Origin: SVTX01 sp045660325
GTDB taxonomy: Bacteria > Bacillota > Clostridia > Oscillospirales > CAG-272
Length of the DNA stretch: 64,000 bases
Assembly: GCA_045660325.1 (NCBI GenBank)
Contig: JAZRDO010000022.1
Coordinates: 1 to 64,000 of the forward strand
Reading direction: 5' to 3'
Below are positions 24,360 to 33,724 of the stretch, piece by piece (within the stretch, counting starts at the first letter, position 1; each line of letters begins with the position of its first letter). A program made the translations under genes and the position numbers. Below the pieces are notes generated by a model that was given only the letters and a program-made list of their open reading frames with translations, was not told the DNA's origin and ran no database searches.

Positions 24360-26591
24360 ATGGAACACAAGAATTGGGACGGATTTGTGTCGGGTGCGTG
24401 GCAGAGAGAGATCAACGTTCGCGACTTTATTCAGAAAAACTATAAGGAATACTGCGGAGACGCGTCGTTCTTAGCGGGTGCAACCGAGAGAACACGCGCG
24501 CTTATGGAAAAGGTGCAGGCACTCTTCAAGCTTGAGCGTCAGAGAGGCGGAGTGCTTGATATTGATACGGAAACCGTATCCTCGCTTACAAATTATGCGC
24601 CCGGTTACGTTGATAAGGAAAACGAGCTTATCGTCGGCCTTCAGACTGACGCCCCCTTGAAGCGCGGAGTAAATCCCTTCGGCGGTATCAGAATGGCGCG
24701 TCAGGCGTGCGCGGCATACGGCTACAAGCTCAGCGACGTAATTGAAGAGGAATTCAGATACAGAACAACACATAACGACGGTGTTTTCCGCGCATATACG
24801 GATGAAATGAGACTTGCGCGCAGATGCCACGTTATTACGGGCTTGCCCGACGCTTACGGACGCGGTAGAATTATCGGCGACTACCGTCGTGTTGCACTTT
24901 ACGGCGTTGACAAGCTTATGGAAGAAAAGAAAAAGGATATGAAGGCACTCGGCGAGAAGAACTTCACGGAAGAGAACATCAAGCTTATTGAAGAGGTTCG
25001 CCGTCAGATACTTTTCTTAGGTTATTTGAAGGATATGGCGGCTATGTATGGCTACAATATTTCCGAGCCTGCCGCAAATACCCGCGAGGCTATTCAGTGG
25101 ACCTACTTCGCTTACCTTGCATCCATTAAGGAGCAGAACGGCGCGGCTATGTCCCTCGGTCGTGTAGCCACATTCTTTGACATTTATATTGAGAGAGATA
25201 TTGAGGCAGGCATCTTGACAGAAGAGGGTGCGCAGGAGCTTATGGACGACTTTGTTATCAAGCTTCGCTTGGCTCGTCATCTCCGTACACCCGAATACAA
25301 TGAGCTTTTCGGCGGCGACCCCATGTGGATCACAGAGGTAGTAGGCGGCATGGGCGAGGACGGAAGAACCCTCGTTTCCAAGAGTAGCTTCCGTATTCTC
25401 AATACACTTTATACTCTCGGCTCTTCTCCTGAGCCCAACCTCACGGTGCTCTGGTCTACCCGACTTCCCGATGGCTTTAAGAAATTCTGTGCTCAGGTTT
25501 CAAAGGACACTGACTCTATTCAGTACGAGAACGACGATATTATGCGTCCTCTCCACGGTGACGACTATGCTATCGCGTGCTGTGTTTCCGCTATGACAAT
25601 CGGTAAGCAGATGCAGTTCTTCGGCGCAAGATGTAATCTTGCAAAGCTCCTTCTTATCGCAATCAACGGCGGTTACGATACCACAAGTGATATTCATATC
25701 GGTCCTCAGATGCCTGTGCTCAATACAAGAAAGCTTGACTTTGACACAGTTATGGAAAGATTCAATATTTACGTTTCATGGCTTGCTCATCTCTACGTAA
25801 ATACAATGAATATCATCCACTATATGCACGATAAATACGCGTACGAAAAGACACAGATGGCGCTTCACGATACAGAGGTTGAGCGTCTTATGGCATTCGG
25901 TATCGCAGGACTTTCTGTTGTTACTGACTCGCTCAGTGCAATAAAGTTTGCAAACGTAAGACCTATTATTGATGATAACGGCTTTGTGGTTGACTTTAAG
26001 ACAGAGGGCGAATTCCCCAAGTTCGGTAATGATGACGACAGAGTTGACTTGATTGCAAAGGACGTAACTCACAAGATGATCGAGGAGCTTCGCAAGACTC
26101 CTACGTACAGAGATGCAGTTCATACACTCAGCGCTCTTACGATCACATCCAACGTAATGTACGGAAAGAATACAGGCTCCACTCCCGACGGTAGACGCGC
26201 GGCAGAGCCCTTCGCTCCCGGCGCTAATCCTATGCACAACCGCGAGGAGAACGGCGCGCTCGCATCCCTCAACTCGGTTGCAAAAATTAAGTACGAGGAC
26301 TGTCGCGACGGTATTTCCAACACCTTCTCCATTACTCCCGAGGCGCTCGGTAAGACGGATGACGAGAGAGTTGACAACCTTGTTTCAATTCTTGACGGCT
26401 ACTTCGGTCGCGGCGCGCATCATTTGAACGTAAACGTGCTCAATCGTGAAACTCTTATGAAGGCGTACGAAAATCCCGAGGAGTATCCTAACCTTACTAT
26501 CAGAGTTTCGGGCTATGCGGTTAACTTCTCCAAGCTCTCCCGCGAGCATCAGAGAGAGGTTATCAGCCGCACCTTCCACACATCGATATGA
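24360..26591 (+). CDS. pflB: Formate C-acetyltransferase (pyruvate formate-lyase)
   Basis: Glycyl-radical enzyme converting pyruvate and CoA to acetyl-CoA and formate under anaerobiosis. It has 743 residues, close to family length. The active-site pair Cys407-Cys408 sits in AIACCVSAM, and the radical-bearing Gly718 in RVSGYAV near the C-terminus. Start 24360 is chosen from GGAGG just upstream; two earlier in-frame ATGs lack a site. Formate made here feeds one-carbon folate metabolism, which explains ZTP control. The gene overlaps pflA by ATGA. Confidence 0.97.
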   Translation: MEHKNWDGFVSGAWQREINVRDFIQKNYKEYCGDASFLAGATERTRALMEKVQALFKLERQRGGVLDIDTETVSSLTNYAPGYVDKENELIVGLQTDAPLKRGVNPFGGIRMARQACAAYGYKLSDVIEEEFRYRTTHNDGVFRAYTDEMRLARRCHVITGLPDAYGRGRIIGDYRRVALYGVDKLMEEKKKDMKALGEKNFTEENIKLIEEVRRQILFLGYLKDMAAMYGYNISEPAANTREAIQWTYFAYLASIKEQNGAAMSLGRVATFFDIYIERDIEAGILTEEGAQELMDDFVIKLRLARHLRTPEYNELFGGDPMWITEVVGGMGEDGRTLVSKSSFRILNTLYTLGSSPEPNLTVLWSTRLPDGFKKFCAQVSKDTDSIQYENDDIMRPLHGDDYAIACCVSAMTIGKQMQFFGARCNLAKLLLIAINGGYDTTSDIHIGPQMPVLNTRKLDFDTVMERFNIYVSWLAHLYVNTMNIIHYMHDKYAYEKTQMALHDTEVERLMAFGIAGLSVVTDSLSAIKFANVRPIIDDNGFVVDFKTEGEFPKFGNDDDRVDLIAKDVTHKMIEELRKTPTYRDAVHTLSALTITSNVMYGKNTGSTPDGRRAAEPFAPGANPMHNREENGALASLNSVAKIKYEDCRDGISNTFSITPEALGKTDDERVDNLVSILDGYFGRGAHHLNVNVLNRETLMKAYENPEEYPNLTIRVSGYAVNFSKLSREHQREVISRTFHTSI

Positions 26592-27286
26592 CGGGTAGAG
26601 TTCACTCAATACAGAGTCTTGGCACGGTTGACGGACCCGGTATCCGCTTTGTAGTATTTATGCAAGGATGTAATCTTCGCTGTAAGTGTTGCCATAACCC
26701 CGACACGTGGTCGGGGCAGGGCGGCACGGAGTACACACCAGAAGAAATAGTAGAAAAAGCCTTGCGCTATAAGTCTTATTACGGCGAGCGCGGAGGCATT
26801 ACGGTTTCGGGTGGAGAGCCCTTGCTTCAGGCGGATTTCGTTCGCGAGGTGTTTGAGCTTTGTCATAAAAACGGAATTAATACCTGCCTTGACACGTCGG
26901 GTAGCATATTGAACGATTCGGTTTTGCGTTTGCTTGACGAAACCGACAGGGTGCTTCTTGATATAAAGTACACCTCGGACAACGAGTACCGCGAAAACGT
27001 CGGATGCAGTATTGACGGTGTGCTGGAATTTCTTGCCGTGCTTAACAAAAAGGGAATACCTACCACCGTTCGTCAGGTAATTATTCCTACGGTCAACGAT
27101 AGCGAGGAGAATATTACAAGGCTCAAGGAGATCCTCTCCGCGCACAGCTGTGTTGACAAGGTCGAGCTTTTGCCCTTCCGTAAAATTTGTCAGGTAAAGT
27201 ATGACAATATGGGAATAGAATTTCCGTTTGGCGGAATCGCGGAGCCGACACATGAAGCAATGCAAAAATTAAATGATCTGTTATGA
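26588..27286 (+). CDS. pflA: Pyruvate formate-lyase activating enzyme (radical SAM)
   Basis: Reductively cleaves S-adenosylmethionine to put the glycyl radical on PflB. It has 232 residues. The [4Fe-4S] motif CX3CX2C is C28, C32 and C35 (CNLRCKCCHNPDTW); an extra Cys34 replaces the usual Tyr. Other conserved parts are VDGPGIRFVVFMQGC and SGGEPLLQ. It starts within the pflB stop codon (ATGA), implying translational coupling under the same riboswitch. Confidence 0.96.
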   Translation: MTGRVHSIQSLGTVDGPGIRFVVFMQGCNLRCKCCHNPDTWSGQGGTEYTPEEIVEKALRYKSYYGERGGITVSGGEPLLQADFVREVFELCHKNGINTCLDTSGSILNDSVLRLLDETDRVLLDIKYTSDNEYRENVGCSIDGVLEFLAVLNKKGIPTTVRQVIIPTVNDSEENITRLKEILSAHSCVDKVELLPFRKICQVKYDNMGIEFPFGGIAEPTHEAMQKLNDLL

Positions 27287-27290
27287 TAAA

Positions 27291-27318
27291 AACCCAATCG
27301 CAAGATTGGGTTTTTCTT
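27291..27318 (+). terminator. pfl operon terminator
   Basis: AACCCAATC/GATTGGGTT stem with a GCAA tetraloop and T-rich tail. Confidence 0.9.
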
Positions 27319-27326
27319 TTTATTTG

Positions 27327-27355
27327 TTGACAAAATTCATTTATGATGCTATAAT
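27327..27355 (+). promoter_or_regulatory. Promoter of the rhamnosidase-like gene
   Basis: TTGACA at 27327-27332 and TATAAT at 27350-27355, 17-base spacer. Confidence 0.82.
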
Positions 27356-27385
27356 TATTTTAGCGTTAAGAAAGGTGGGGTACAT

Positions 27386-29401
27386 ATGAGCAATAATGTT
27401 TTTTCCAAGGCTGTATGGATTTCTCCCGAGAAATTTTCCTCTCTTGAGATAAGGGATCTTCTTTGTAAGGAGATGGATGCCAAATCCAAGACTCCCGTTG
27501 AGGGAGTGCAAAATTTACACTTTTATTTTAAGAAAAATATAAATATTGACAATGCTCGCGGCGTGAAGATCCGAATTTCCGCCGACGATTACTATAAGCT
27601 TTACGTAAACGGCAATTTCGTAGGGCAGGGACCCGCGCAGGGATATCCCTTTAATTACTATTTTAACGAGTACGATCTGTCAAGCTTTTTGCACGCAGGC
27701 GAGAACGAGATCTTCGTGCATTGCTACTATCAGGGTCTTATCAACCGCTATTATATGAGCGGTGACGGCAGACTCGGTATGATCGCGGAAATTTTCTCCG
27801 ACAATCGTGTTATTTCGGCAACCGACAGCAGTTGGGATTGCGCTGTATCCGAGGCGTATTCTATTACTCATATAAACGGCTATAATACGGATTTTGCCGA
27901 GAATTTTGATAATCGTAAGTCGGGTCTTTTGTGGGAGCGCGCTTCTGTGCGAGAGATGGACCACGTCTTTGATAATAAGGCGATAACGCCTCTTTCCGTT
28001 TACAAAAAGGACGCGGTGGAAACAAAAATCCTGCCTGACGGCTCGCTTTTCCTTGACTTTGGCACGGAAATTACGGCGTCTCTTGAATTTGAGGCGGAGG
28101 GCGATGACGGTGACAAGGTTATTTTGCATTTTGGCGAGGAGCTTTCTGAGGACGGAAGCGTAAGATATCTTATGCGATCCATTTGTAATTACGAGGACAC
28201 CGTAATTCTCAAAAATGGTGAAAACCGTATCGCACAGTATGAGTATAAGGCGTTCAGATATGTGAATATTATTCCTTGCGGTAATGCTAAAATAGTTGGC
28301 GCTCGCGCGATCGTTCGTCACTATCCCTTCGACGATGAATATTGCAATATCGAGACGGATAACAAGATTCTTGAGGCGGTATTCAACATCTGCAAGAATA
28401 CAATAAAATACGGTGCTCAAGAGGTTTACGTTGACTGTCCCGGACGAGAGAAGGGACAGTACGCGGGGGACCTTACGATCACAGGCGGCTCGCACGTTCT
28501 TCTTACGGGGGATATGTCGCTTTATACGAAGGCAATTGACAATCAGGCTCAGTCGCAGGCGATATGCGACGGTCTTATGGCGGTAACGCCCGGCTCGTAT
28601 ATGCAGGAGATAGCCGATTATTCACTCCAATTTCCGCTTTTGGCGATTCGCCATTACAGACATACGAAGGACAGGGAATACCTTCTTCGTAATTACCGAG
28701 TGAGCGAAAAAATTATCGGGTATTTTTCAAAATTCGCCCGCGAGGACGGCTTGCTTGAGGACGTAACGGACAAATGGAATCTCGTTGACTGGCCGCAAAA
28801 TCTTCGTGACGGCTACGATTTTCCCCTTACTAATCCCATGGAGAAGGGACACGGACCCCATAACGTTTTGAATGCATTTTATATTGGATGCATCAAGCAG
28901 GTTGAGCTTATAGCATCAATTCTCGGCATTGACCGTGAGAATGTAAGCGATGCCCTTAAAGAAAGCTTTAAAAAGGAATTTTATCGACCTGATCTCGGTG
29001 TCTTCGTTGACTGTAAGGGAAGCGATCACAGTGCGGTGCATTCAAATATCCTTCCGCTTTACTTCGCCTTGACTGATGAGGAAAACGAGGAGAGGATTAC
29101 AAATCATCTTATAAGCCGAGGCAATTGTACTGGAGTTTATATGTCGTATTTTCTTTTGAAGGCGCTCTGCCGTGTCGGAAGATACGAGGAGGCACTTGCT
29201 ATTATTACAAGCGAGAGCGAAAAGTCTTGGTATAATATGATCCGAGAGGGCGGAACGACCTGCTTTGAGGCGTGGGGCAAGGAGCAAAAGTGGAATACGA
29301 GCCTTTGTCACCCGTGGGCGACGGCGCCTATTTCGGTAATTATCAAGGATATCGTACCCAATATGCCACACGTTGCGAAGATAGTTTATAAAAATAAATA
29401 A
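27386..29401 (+). CDS. GH78-like alpha-L-rhamnosidase, cytoplasmic
   Basis: Predicted to remove terminal alpha-L-rhamnose (or a related deoxy-sugar) from imported glycans. It has 671 residues: N-terminal beta domains (about 50-190) with ADDYYKLYVNG and GPAQGYP, typical of the lectin-like part, then an (alpha/alpha)6 barrel from about 335. The general-acid region reads DCPGREKGQYAGD, corresponding to the family DCPxRxE...GD motif, with Glu355 the likely acid. There is no signal peptide. It has its own promoter and terminator and no transport partner nearby. Another clan GH-L activity such as GH106 or an uncharacterised subfamily is possible. Confidence 0.82.
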   Translation: MSNNVFSKAVWISPEKFSSLEIRDLLCKEMDAKSKTPVEGVQNLHFYFKKNINIDNARGVKIRISADDYYKLYVNGNFVGQGPAQGYPFNYYFNEYDLSSFLHAGENEIFVHCYYQGLINRYYMSGDGRLGMIAEIFSDNRVISATDSSWDCAVSEAYSITHINGYNTDFAENFDNRKSGLLWERASVREMDHVFDNKAITPLSVYKKDAVETKILPDGSLFLDFGTEITASLEFEAEGDDGDKVILHFGEELSEDGSVRYLMRSICNYEDTVILKNGENRIAQYEYKAFRYVNIIPCGNAKIVGARAIVRHYPFDDEYCNIETDNKILEAVFNICKNTIKYGAQEVYVDCPGREKGQYAGDLTITGGSHVLLTGDMSLYTKAIDNQAQSQAICDGLMAVTPGSYMQEIADYSLQFPLLAIRHYRHTKDREYLLRNYRVSEKIIGYFSKFAREDGLLEDVTDKWNLVDWPQNLRDGYDFPLTNPMEKGHGPHNVLNAFYIGCIKQVELIASILGIDRENVSDALKESFKKEFYRPDLGVFVDCKGSDHSAVHSNILPLYFALTDEENEERITNHLISRGNCTGVYMSYFLLKALCRVGRYEEALAIITSESEKSWYNMIREGGTTCFEAWGKEQKWNTSLCHPWATAPISVIIKDIVPNMPHVAKIVYKNK

Positions 29402-29410
29402 TACGATAAA

Positions 29411-29442
29411 AGAAGGCGGGTCTTTTCCGCCTTCTTTTTTCT
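29411..29442 (+). terminator. Terminator of the rhamnosidase gene
   Basis: AGAAGGCGG/CCGCCTTCT stem with a short T-rich loop and a T6 tail. Confidence 0.9.
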
Positions 29443-29473
29443 AAAAAAAGTGACGGTGTTTGCATTTTTGATA

Positions 29474-29502
29474 TTGATTTATCAAAAAATATGTGTTATA
29501 AT
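29474..29502 (+). promoter_or_regulatory. Promoter of the secreted nuclease gene
   Basis: TTGATT at 29474-29479 and TATAAT at 29497-29502, 17-base spacer. Confidence 0.75.
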
Positions 29503-29542
29503 TAAAATGTCAAAATATGATAATTTTTCAAAGGAGAAAACT

Positions 29543-32500
29543 ATGAAAAAGAACATTAAGAGATTAGCGTTACTTATTACGGTAGTAATGCTCGTTCAGG
29601 CAATTTTTGTCGGCGTATTTACTGTTAATGCGTCTGCTGCTTTGAGTGGCAACTTCACAGGCTACACAAAGGCGAGCGACGTTAACTACGTTTATGACGG
29701 CGATTACATTGCAAACTGGGGCGCAAGAGGAGAGGTTGCAACCTTCCTTACAACTAACGCGCTTGAGTTCAGCTCAGGCAGCTATGCATTTGAAACAGTT
29801 TCAAAGCTTGGCGGTGGCGCGACAGAATCCGCGGTTCCCGGCAGTGATCTTTATAAGAAGCTTCAGGATCTTATGAAGAGCAAGCACACATATCAGACAA
29901 GCTATAACGCAACAAGAGATTTGTTCCAGTACACGGACTGTGTAAACGGTAATGCTGCTGGTGGTATTTCTTCCTTCTATTCCGGAGAAAAGATCGGTCC
30001 TGCATGGGGCTCCTCTCCTTCCTGGAACAGAGAACACACATGGCCCAACTCCAAGGGCGATTTGGCAGGTAACGGCGAGAACGACCTTATGATGCTCCGT
30101 CCTACCTCCTCCAGCGAAAACAGCAGCCGCGGTAACAAGGCATACGGTCAGAGCGGCGGATACTACAATCCTAACTCCGAATCCGGCGGTTTGTACGACC
30201 TTCGCGGTGACGTGGCAAGACTTTCTCTTTATACCTACGTTCGTTGGGGCTGCATTAATACAGGTCTCAATCCTAACGGTATTTTCGGCACTAACGGTAT
30301 TTTCGAGAGCCTTGACGTTCTTCTTTCATGGATCAAGGCAGACCCTGTTGATACATGGGAGCTTGGTAGAAACGACTCCGTTGAATCCATTACAGGTACA
30401 AGAAACGTATTCGTTGACTATCCCGAGTACGCGTTCCTCCTTTTCGGTAAGGAAGTTCCTACCGATATGGTAACACCCTCAAGCGCAGCTTCCTTGGGCG
30501 TTCAGGGTGGTACACCCTCAACAGGTGGCGGAACAGGTACAACACCCTCCACACCTACTCTCAACGCGGTTAAGCCCGTGGTTGGCACAGCGTATAAGCT
30601 TGGTATGAACCAGACTTATGCAGGCAAGATCGTATATATGCTCGGTACTGAAAGCGGTTACTATCTTGCGACAACAGAAACAATGACAAGCGGTCTTGAC
30701 TTCTATATTGAAGAAACAAGCGGCGGCTATTACATTTACACGTCTATCAGCGGCGCAAAGAAGTACCTCGATATGGTTCCCACCGCTGACGGCGCTCACG
30801 TAAACGCTAAGTACGTTTCTACTCCTACGGTTGTTTATACTTGGAACGATACTCTTAAAACGTTCGTTGGTAACGTAAATAGCGCGGACTACGTATTTGG
30901 TACAAGAAACGATAACTCCTACGTAACAGTTGGCTGTAACAAGGTTTCTTACGATCCCTTCGTAGTACAGTTCGTTCCCGCTGACGGATCAAGCAATCCC
31001 GGCGGTAACCCCGGTGGTAGTACAGGCGGCGGTACAGGTAGCGACACACCCAGCACCGGTGCTGAAACAACAGTTAAGTTCGTGTTCCTTACCTATGCTC
31101 AGGCTCAGGGCATGACAATTGGTTCTACAAGTGCTACACAGTGCAAGACATGGCCTATCGACAGTAACATCACTATGACAGTTGCAGGCGGCCAGCACTC
31201 CGGTAAGATCTACACAGACGGTGTAAGAATTTACGCTACTGACTCTCCCGCGGGCTCTATTACGTTCACAGCTCCCGCAGGAATGACAATCAAGTCCATT
31301 AAGTTCTCCATTGCTACGGGTACTTATGCTGATCTTCAGTATAATGGCTCTGCTGTAACAAACGGTCAGGTCGTTTCTATCAACGCTTCCTCCGCAACCT
31401 TCAATTCCGTAAAGGTTGGTTCCGAAGGTAAGCAGGTAAGAATTGCTAACGTAGAGGTAGTTTATACTGGTGGCTCGGGCGGTACAACTCCCGATACTCC
31501 CGACACACCTGACACACCCGTTACACCTCCCACACCGCCTACACCTTCCGTATCTCTCACACCTGTAAAGCCCGTTGTCGGCACAGCATACAAGCTCGGT
31601 ATGGCTCAGACAAAGGCAGGCAAGGTGGTTTATATGATCGGTGAATATCAGGCAACATACTACATTGGTACAACTGAAACAAAGGCATCCGGTCTTGATT
31701 TCTACATTGAAGAAACAACAGGTGGTTACTACATTTACACAACAATCGGTGGTGCAAAGCAGTACCTTAACATGGTGCCCAGCGGTACACACGTTAATGC
31801 TAAGTATGAGAATGCACCCTCCACAGTTTACACTTGGAACGAAACTGCAAAGACATTCACAAGTGTTGTAAATGACGCAGAGTATGCATTTGGTACAAGA
31901 AACGATAACACATACACAACAGTTGGTTGTTATCAGCTTTCCGGCTCTCCCTTCACGGTTCAGTTCGTAGCAACTGAGGGCGGTACAACTCCCGACAACC
32001 CCGGCACAACTCCCGATAATCCTGATAATCCTGATAATCCCACACCTCCCGCAGGTAATACAAACGGTCTTGCAGATGCAGTTAAGCCCGTTGTTGGCTC
32101 TGACTATAAGCTCGCTATGAACCAGACACTTGCAGGTAAGGTTGTTTACCTCCTCGGTAGCGAGAGCGGTTACTACCTCGCAACAACAGTTAACAAGGAC
32201 CACGGTCTTATCTTCAATATTGAGGAGACAACAGGTGGCTATTACATTTACACAATGATCAACGGCGCGAAGAAGTATCTTGATATGGTACCCTCCGCTG
32301 ACGGTGCTCACGTAAATGCAAAGTACGTTGATGCTCCCACAGTTGTTTATACTTGGAACGAAGCATATAAGACATTCGTTGGTAACGTAGGTGGCGATGA
32401 GTACGTATTCGGTACAAGAAACGACAAGAACTACGAGACTGTTGGCTGTAACAAGCTTTCCTATGAGCCCTTCGTTCTCCAGTTTATTGCGGTTGAAGGC

Positions 32501-32749
32501 AATAATCAGGGTGGTAATGATCAGGGTGGCAATGATCAGGGCGGTAATACACCCGGTGGCAACACACCCGGTGGCAACACACCCGGTGGTAACACACCCG
32601 GCGGTAACGACAATACACAGACAGGCGAGCCTGCTCCCTCTGACACAAAGAGCGGTTGCGGTTCTGCTATCGGCGGTATTTCGGCAGTTATTATCGCACT
32701 CGTAATTCCTTTCATGTTCTTCAAGAAGAAGGATGAGGATGAAGAATAA
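29543..32749 (+). CDS. Large surface-anchored endonuclease I-family nuclease with three tandem modules
   Basis: Extracellular nuclease of 1068 residues. Order of parts: signal peptide (about 1-33), endonuclease I domain (about 60-300) with the catalytic NREHTWPNSKG motif and GNKAYGQ, three related 135-residue modules each opening VKPVVGxxYKL, one different beta-sandwich module between the first and second, Pro/Gly/Asp linkers, and a C-terminal anchor (KSGCGSAIGG, a hydrophobic segment, then KKKDEDEE). The repeats contain aromatic-rich strands (YYLATT, YIEET-GGYYIYT) and may bind glycan or DNA. Start 29543 follows AAAGGAG. Threonine is mostly ACA, suggesting high expression. Likely role: scavenging extracellular DNA or RNA for phosphate and nucleosides. 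Confidence 0.85.
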   Translation: MKKNIKRLALLITVVMLVQAIFVGVFTVNASAALSGNFTGYTKASDVNYVYDGDYIANWGARGEVATFLTTNALEFSSGSYAFETVSKLGGGATESAVPGSDLYKKLQDLMKSKHTYQTSYNATRDLFQYTDCVNGNAAGGISSFYSGEKIGPAWGSSPSWNREHTWPNSKGDLAGNGENDLMMLRPTSSSENSSRGNKAYGQSGGYYNPNSESGGLYDLRGDVARLSLYTYVRWGCINTGLNPNGIFGTNGIFESLDVLLSWIKADPVDTWELGRNDSVESITGTRNVFVDYPEYAFLLFGKEVPTDMVTPSSAASLGVQGGTPSTGGGTGTTPSTPTLNAVKPVVGTAYKLGMNQTYAGKIVYMLGTESGYYLATTETMTSGLDFYIEETSGGYYIYTSISGAKKYLDMVPTADGAHVNAKYVSTPTVVYTWNDTLKTFVGNVNSADYVFGTRNDNSYVTVGCNKVSYDPFVVQFVPADGSSNPGGNPGGSTGGGTGSDTPSTGAETTVKFVFLTYAQAQGMTIGSTSATQCKTWPIDSNITMTVAGGQHSGKIYTDGVRIYATDSPAGSITFTAPAGMTIKSIKFSIATGTYADLQYNGSAVTNGQVVSINASSATFNSVKVGSEGKQVRIANVEVVYTGGSGGTTPDTPDTPDTPVTPPTPPTPSVSLTPVKPVVGTAYKLGMAQTKAGKVVYMIGEYQATYYIGTTETKASGLDFYIEETTGGYYIYTTIGGAKQYLNMVPSGTHVNAKYENAPSTVYTWNETAKTFTSVVNDAEYAFGTRNDNTYTTVGCYQLSGSPFTVQFVATEGGTTPDNPGTTPDNPDNPDNPTPPAGNTNGLADAVKPVVGSDYKLAMNQTLAGKVVYLLGSESGYYLATTVNKDHGLIFNIEETTGGYYIYTMINGAKKYLDMVPSADGAHVNAKYVDAPTVVYTWNEAYKTFVGNVGGDEYVFGTRNDKNYETVGCNKLSYEPFVLQFIAVEGNNQGGNDQGGNDQGGNTPGGNTPGGNTPGGNTPGGNDNTQTGEPAPSDTKSGCGSAIGGISAVIIALVIPFMFFKKKDEDEE
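30569..30978 (+). repeat. Nuclease module, copy 1 of 3
   Basis: Encodes the first VKPVVGTAYKLG...VVQFVP module. It shares most positions with copies at 31564-31971 and 32081-32493, including YVFGTRND and VGCNKVSY. Confidence 0.85.
31564..31971 (+). repeat. Nuclease module, copy 2 of 3
   Basis: Second copy; the most diverged of the three (AEYAFGTRND, VGCYQLSG). A distinct beta-sandwich module and a Pro-Asp-Thr linker separate it from copy 1. Confidence 0.85.
32081..32493 (+). repeat. Nuclease module, copy 3 of 3
   Basis: Third copy, closest to copy 1 (LDMVPSADGAHVNAKYV matches LDMVPTADGAHVNAKYV). Duplication of copy 1 rather than copy 2 is suggested. Confidence 0.85.
32509..32612 (+). repeat. 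Gly-Asn rich linker repeat inside the nuclease gene
   Basis: Imperfect 15-base units encoding GGNDQ (three) and then GGNTP (four). It is a coding spacer between the last module and the membrane anchor, prone to slippage. Confidence 0.9.
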
Positions 32750-32760
32750 TTAAAATTTTT

Positions 32761-32793
32761 GACCGTTGTGGATTTTCCGCAACGGTCTTTTTT
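32761..32793 (+). terminator. Terminator of the nuclease gene
   Basis: GACCGTTG/CAACGGTC stem followed by T6. Confidence 0.88.
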
Positions 32794-32798
32794 ATGAA

Positions 32799-32827
32799 TT
32801 GACAAAATTCGACTTATATGGTATACT
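32799..32827 (+). promoter_or_regulatory. Promoter of the DUF3737 gene
   Basis: TTGACA at 32799-32804 and TATACT at 32822-32827, 17-base spacer. Confidence 0.78.
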
Positions 32828-32858
32828 GTATGTAAGTTCATTTAAGGCGGTATATAAA

Positions 32859-33695
32859 ATGATTATAGAAAACAAAACGTTTGACGCCGAGCGCGCGCTT
32901 TACAATTTAAAGAATGCGACGGTAAGAAATTGTACCTTTGCAGGCGAGGCGGACGGCGAGAGTCAGCTCAAGGAAGCTAAGAATATCAGAGTGGAGAGCT
33001 GCGCGTTCTCCTTGCGCTATCCTCTCTGGCACGTTGTGGGCTATACTCTTGAAAATTCAACTCTTGACGAGCTTACCCGCGCGCCTATCTGGTATTCAAA
33101 CGACGGCGAGATTGTAAGAACCAAGATAACCTCAGTCAAGGCTTTGCGCGAGTGTGTTAATACTAAGGTTTCGGACTGTGATATTGACTCCATTGAGTTC
33201 GGCTGGAAATGTAAAAATGTACATATAGAAAACTCTAAAATCAATTCTCAGTACATGATGCTTGATTCATCTGACGCGTATTTGAAGAACGTAGATTTCT
33301 CGGGTAAATATTCCTTCCAGTATATGAAAAATCTTGTAATCGAGGATTCAAATCTTGATACGAAGGACGCGTTCTGGCACAGTGAAAACGTAACGGTTAA
33401 AAATTCTATCGTCAAGGGCGAGTATCTTGCTTGGTTCTCAAAGAATCTTACCTTGATCGATTGCACGATTATCGGAACACAGCCGCTTTGCTACTGTGAA
33501 AATCTCAAGCTTGTAAACTGCAAGATGATAGACACGGACCTTTCGTTCGAGTATTCAAGCGTTGAGGCGGATATCGTTGGAGATATCGTTTCTGTGAAGA
33601 ACGTTAAGAGCGGTTACGTTTGCGCGGATTCTATCGGCGAGATCATAAACGAGGACGCCGTTATGGAATGTAATGCGGAAATTAAAATAAGATAA
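32859..33695 (+). CDS. DUF3737 family protein, right-handed beta-helix
   Basis: A 278-residue cytosolic protein of unknown function. It is built from short repeated strands (NATVRNCTF, NIRVESCAF, NTKVSDCDI, NVHIENSKI, NLTLIDCTI) that predict a right-handed parallel beta-helix; this layout and motifs such as LRYPLWH and RAPIWYSNDG are those of DUF3737 (hydrogenase-like in some databases, without evidence). Start 32859 is preferred because AAGGCGG lies just upstream; the frame is open to 32766 across the promoter. It is a single-gene transcript. Confidence 0.85.
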   Translation: MIIENKTFDAERALYNLKNATVRNCTFAGEADGESQLKEAKNIRVESCAFSLRYPLWHVVGYTLENSTLDELTRAPIWYSNDGEIVRTKITSVKALRECVNTKVSDCDIDSIEFGWKCKNVHIENSKINSQYMMLDSSDAYLKNVDFSGKYSFQYMKNLVIEDSNLDTKDAFWHSENVTVKNSIVKGEYLAWFSKNLTLIDCTIIGTQPLCYCENLKLVNCKMIDTDLSFEYSSVEADIVGDIVSVKNVKSGYVCADSIGEIINEDAVMECNAEIKIR

Positions 33696-33696
33696 G

Positions 33697-33724
33697 AAAA
33701 AGGACGGAATTTTCCGTCCTTTTG
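33697..33724. terminator. Bidirectional terminator between DUF3737 and rsmI
   Basis: AGGACGGA/TCCGTCCT stem flanked by A4 and T4 runs, between convergent genes. Confidence 0.88.

Noticed and set aside
30989..32311. 440-codon open frame on the minus strand opposite the nuclease
   Set aside because: Its Cys-rich translation is just the complement of the repeated ACA/GGT codons of the modules; no start signal and no family.
32509..32612. Short direct repeats that could suggest a CRISPR array
   Set aside because: The 15-base units are contiguous without spacers and encode a Gly-Asn linker in frame; no cas genes nearby.
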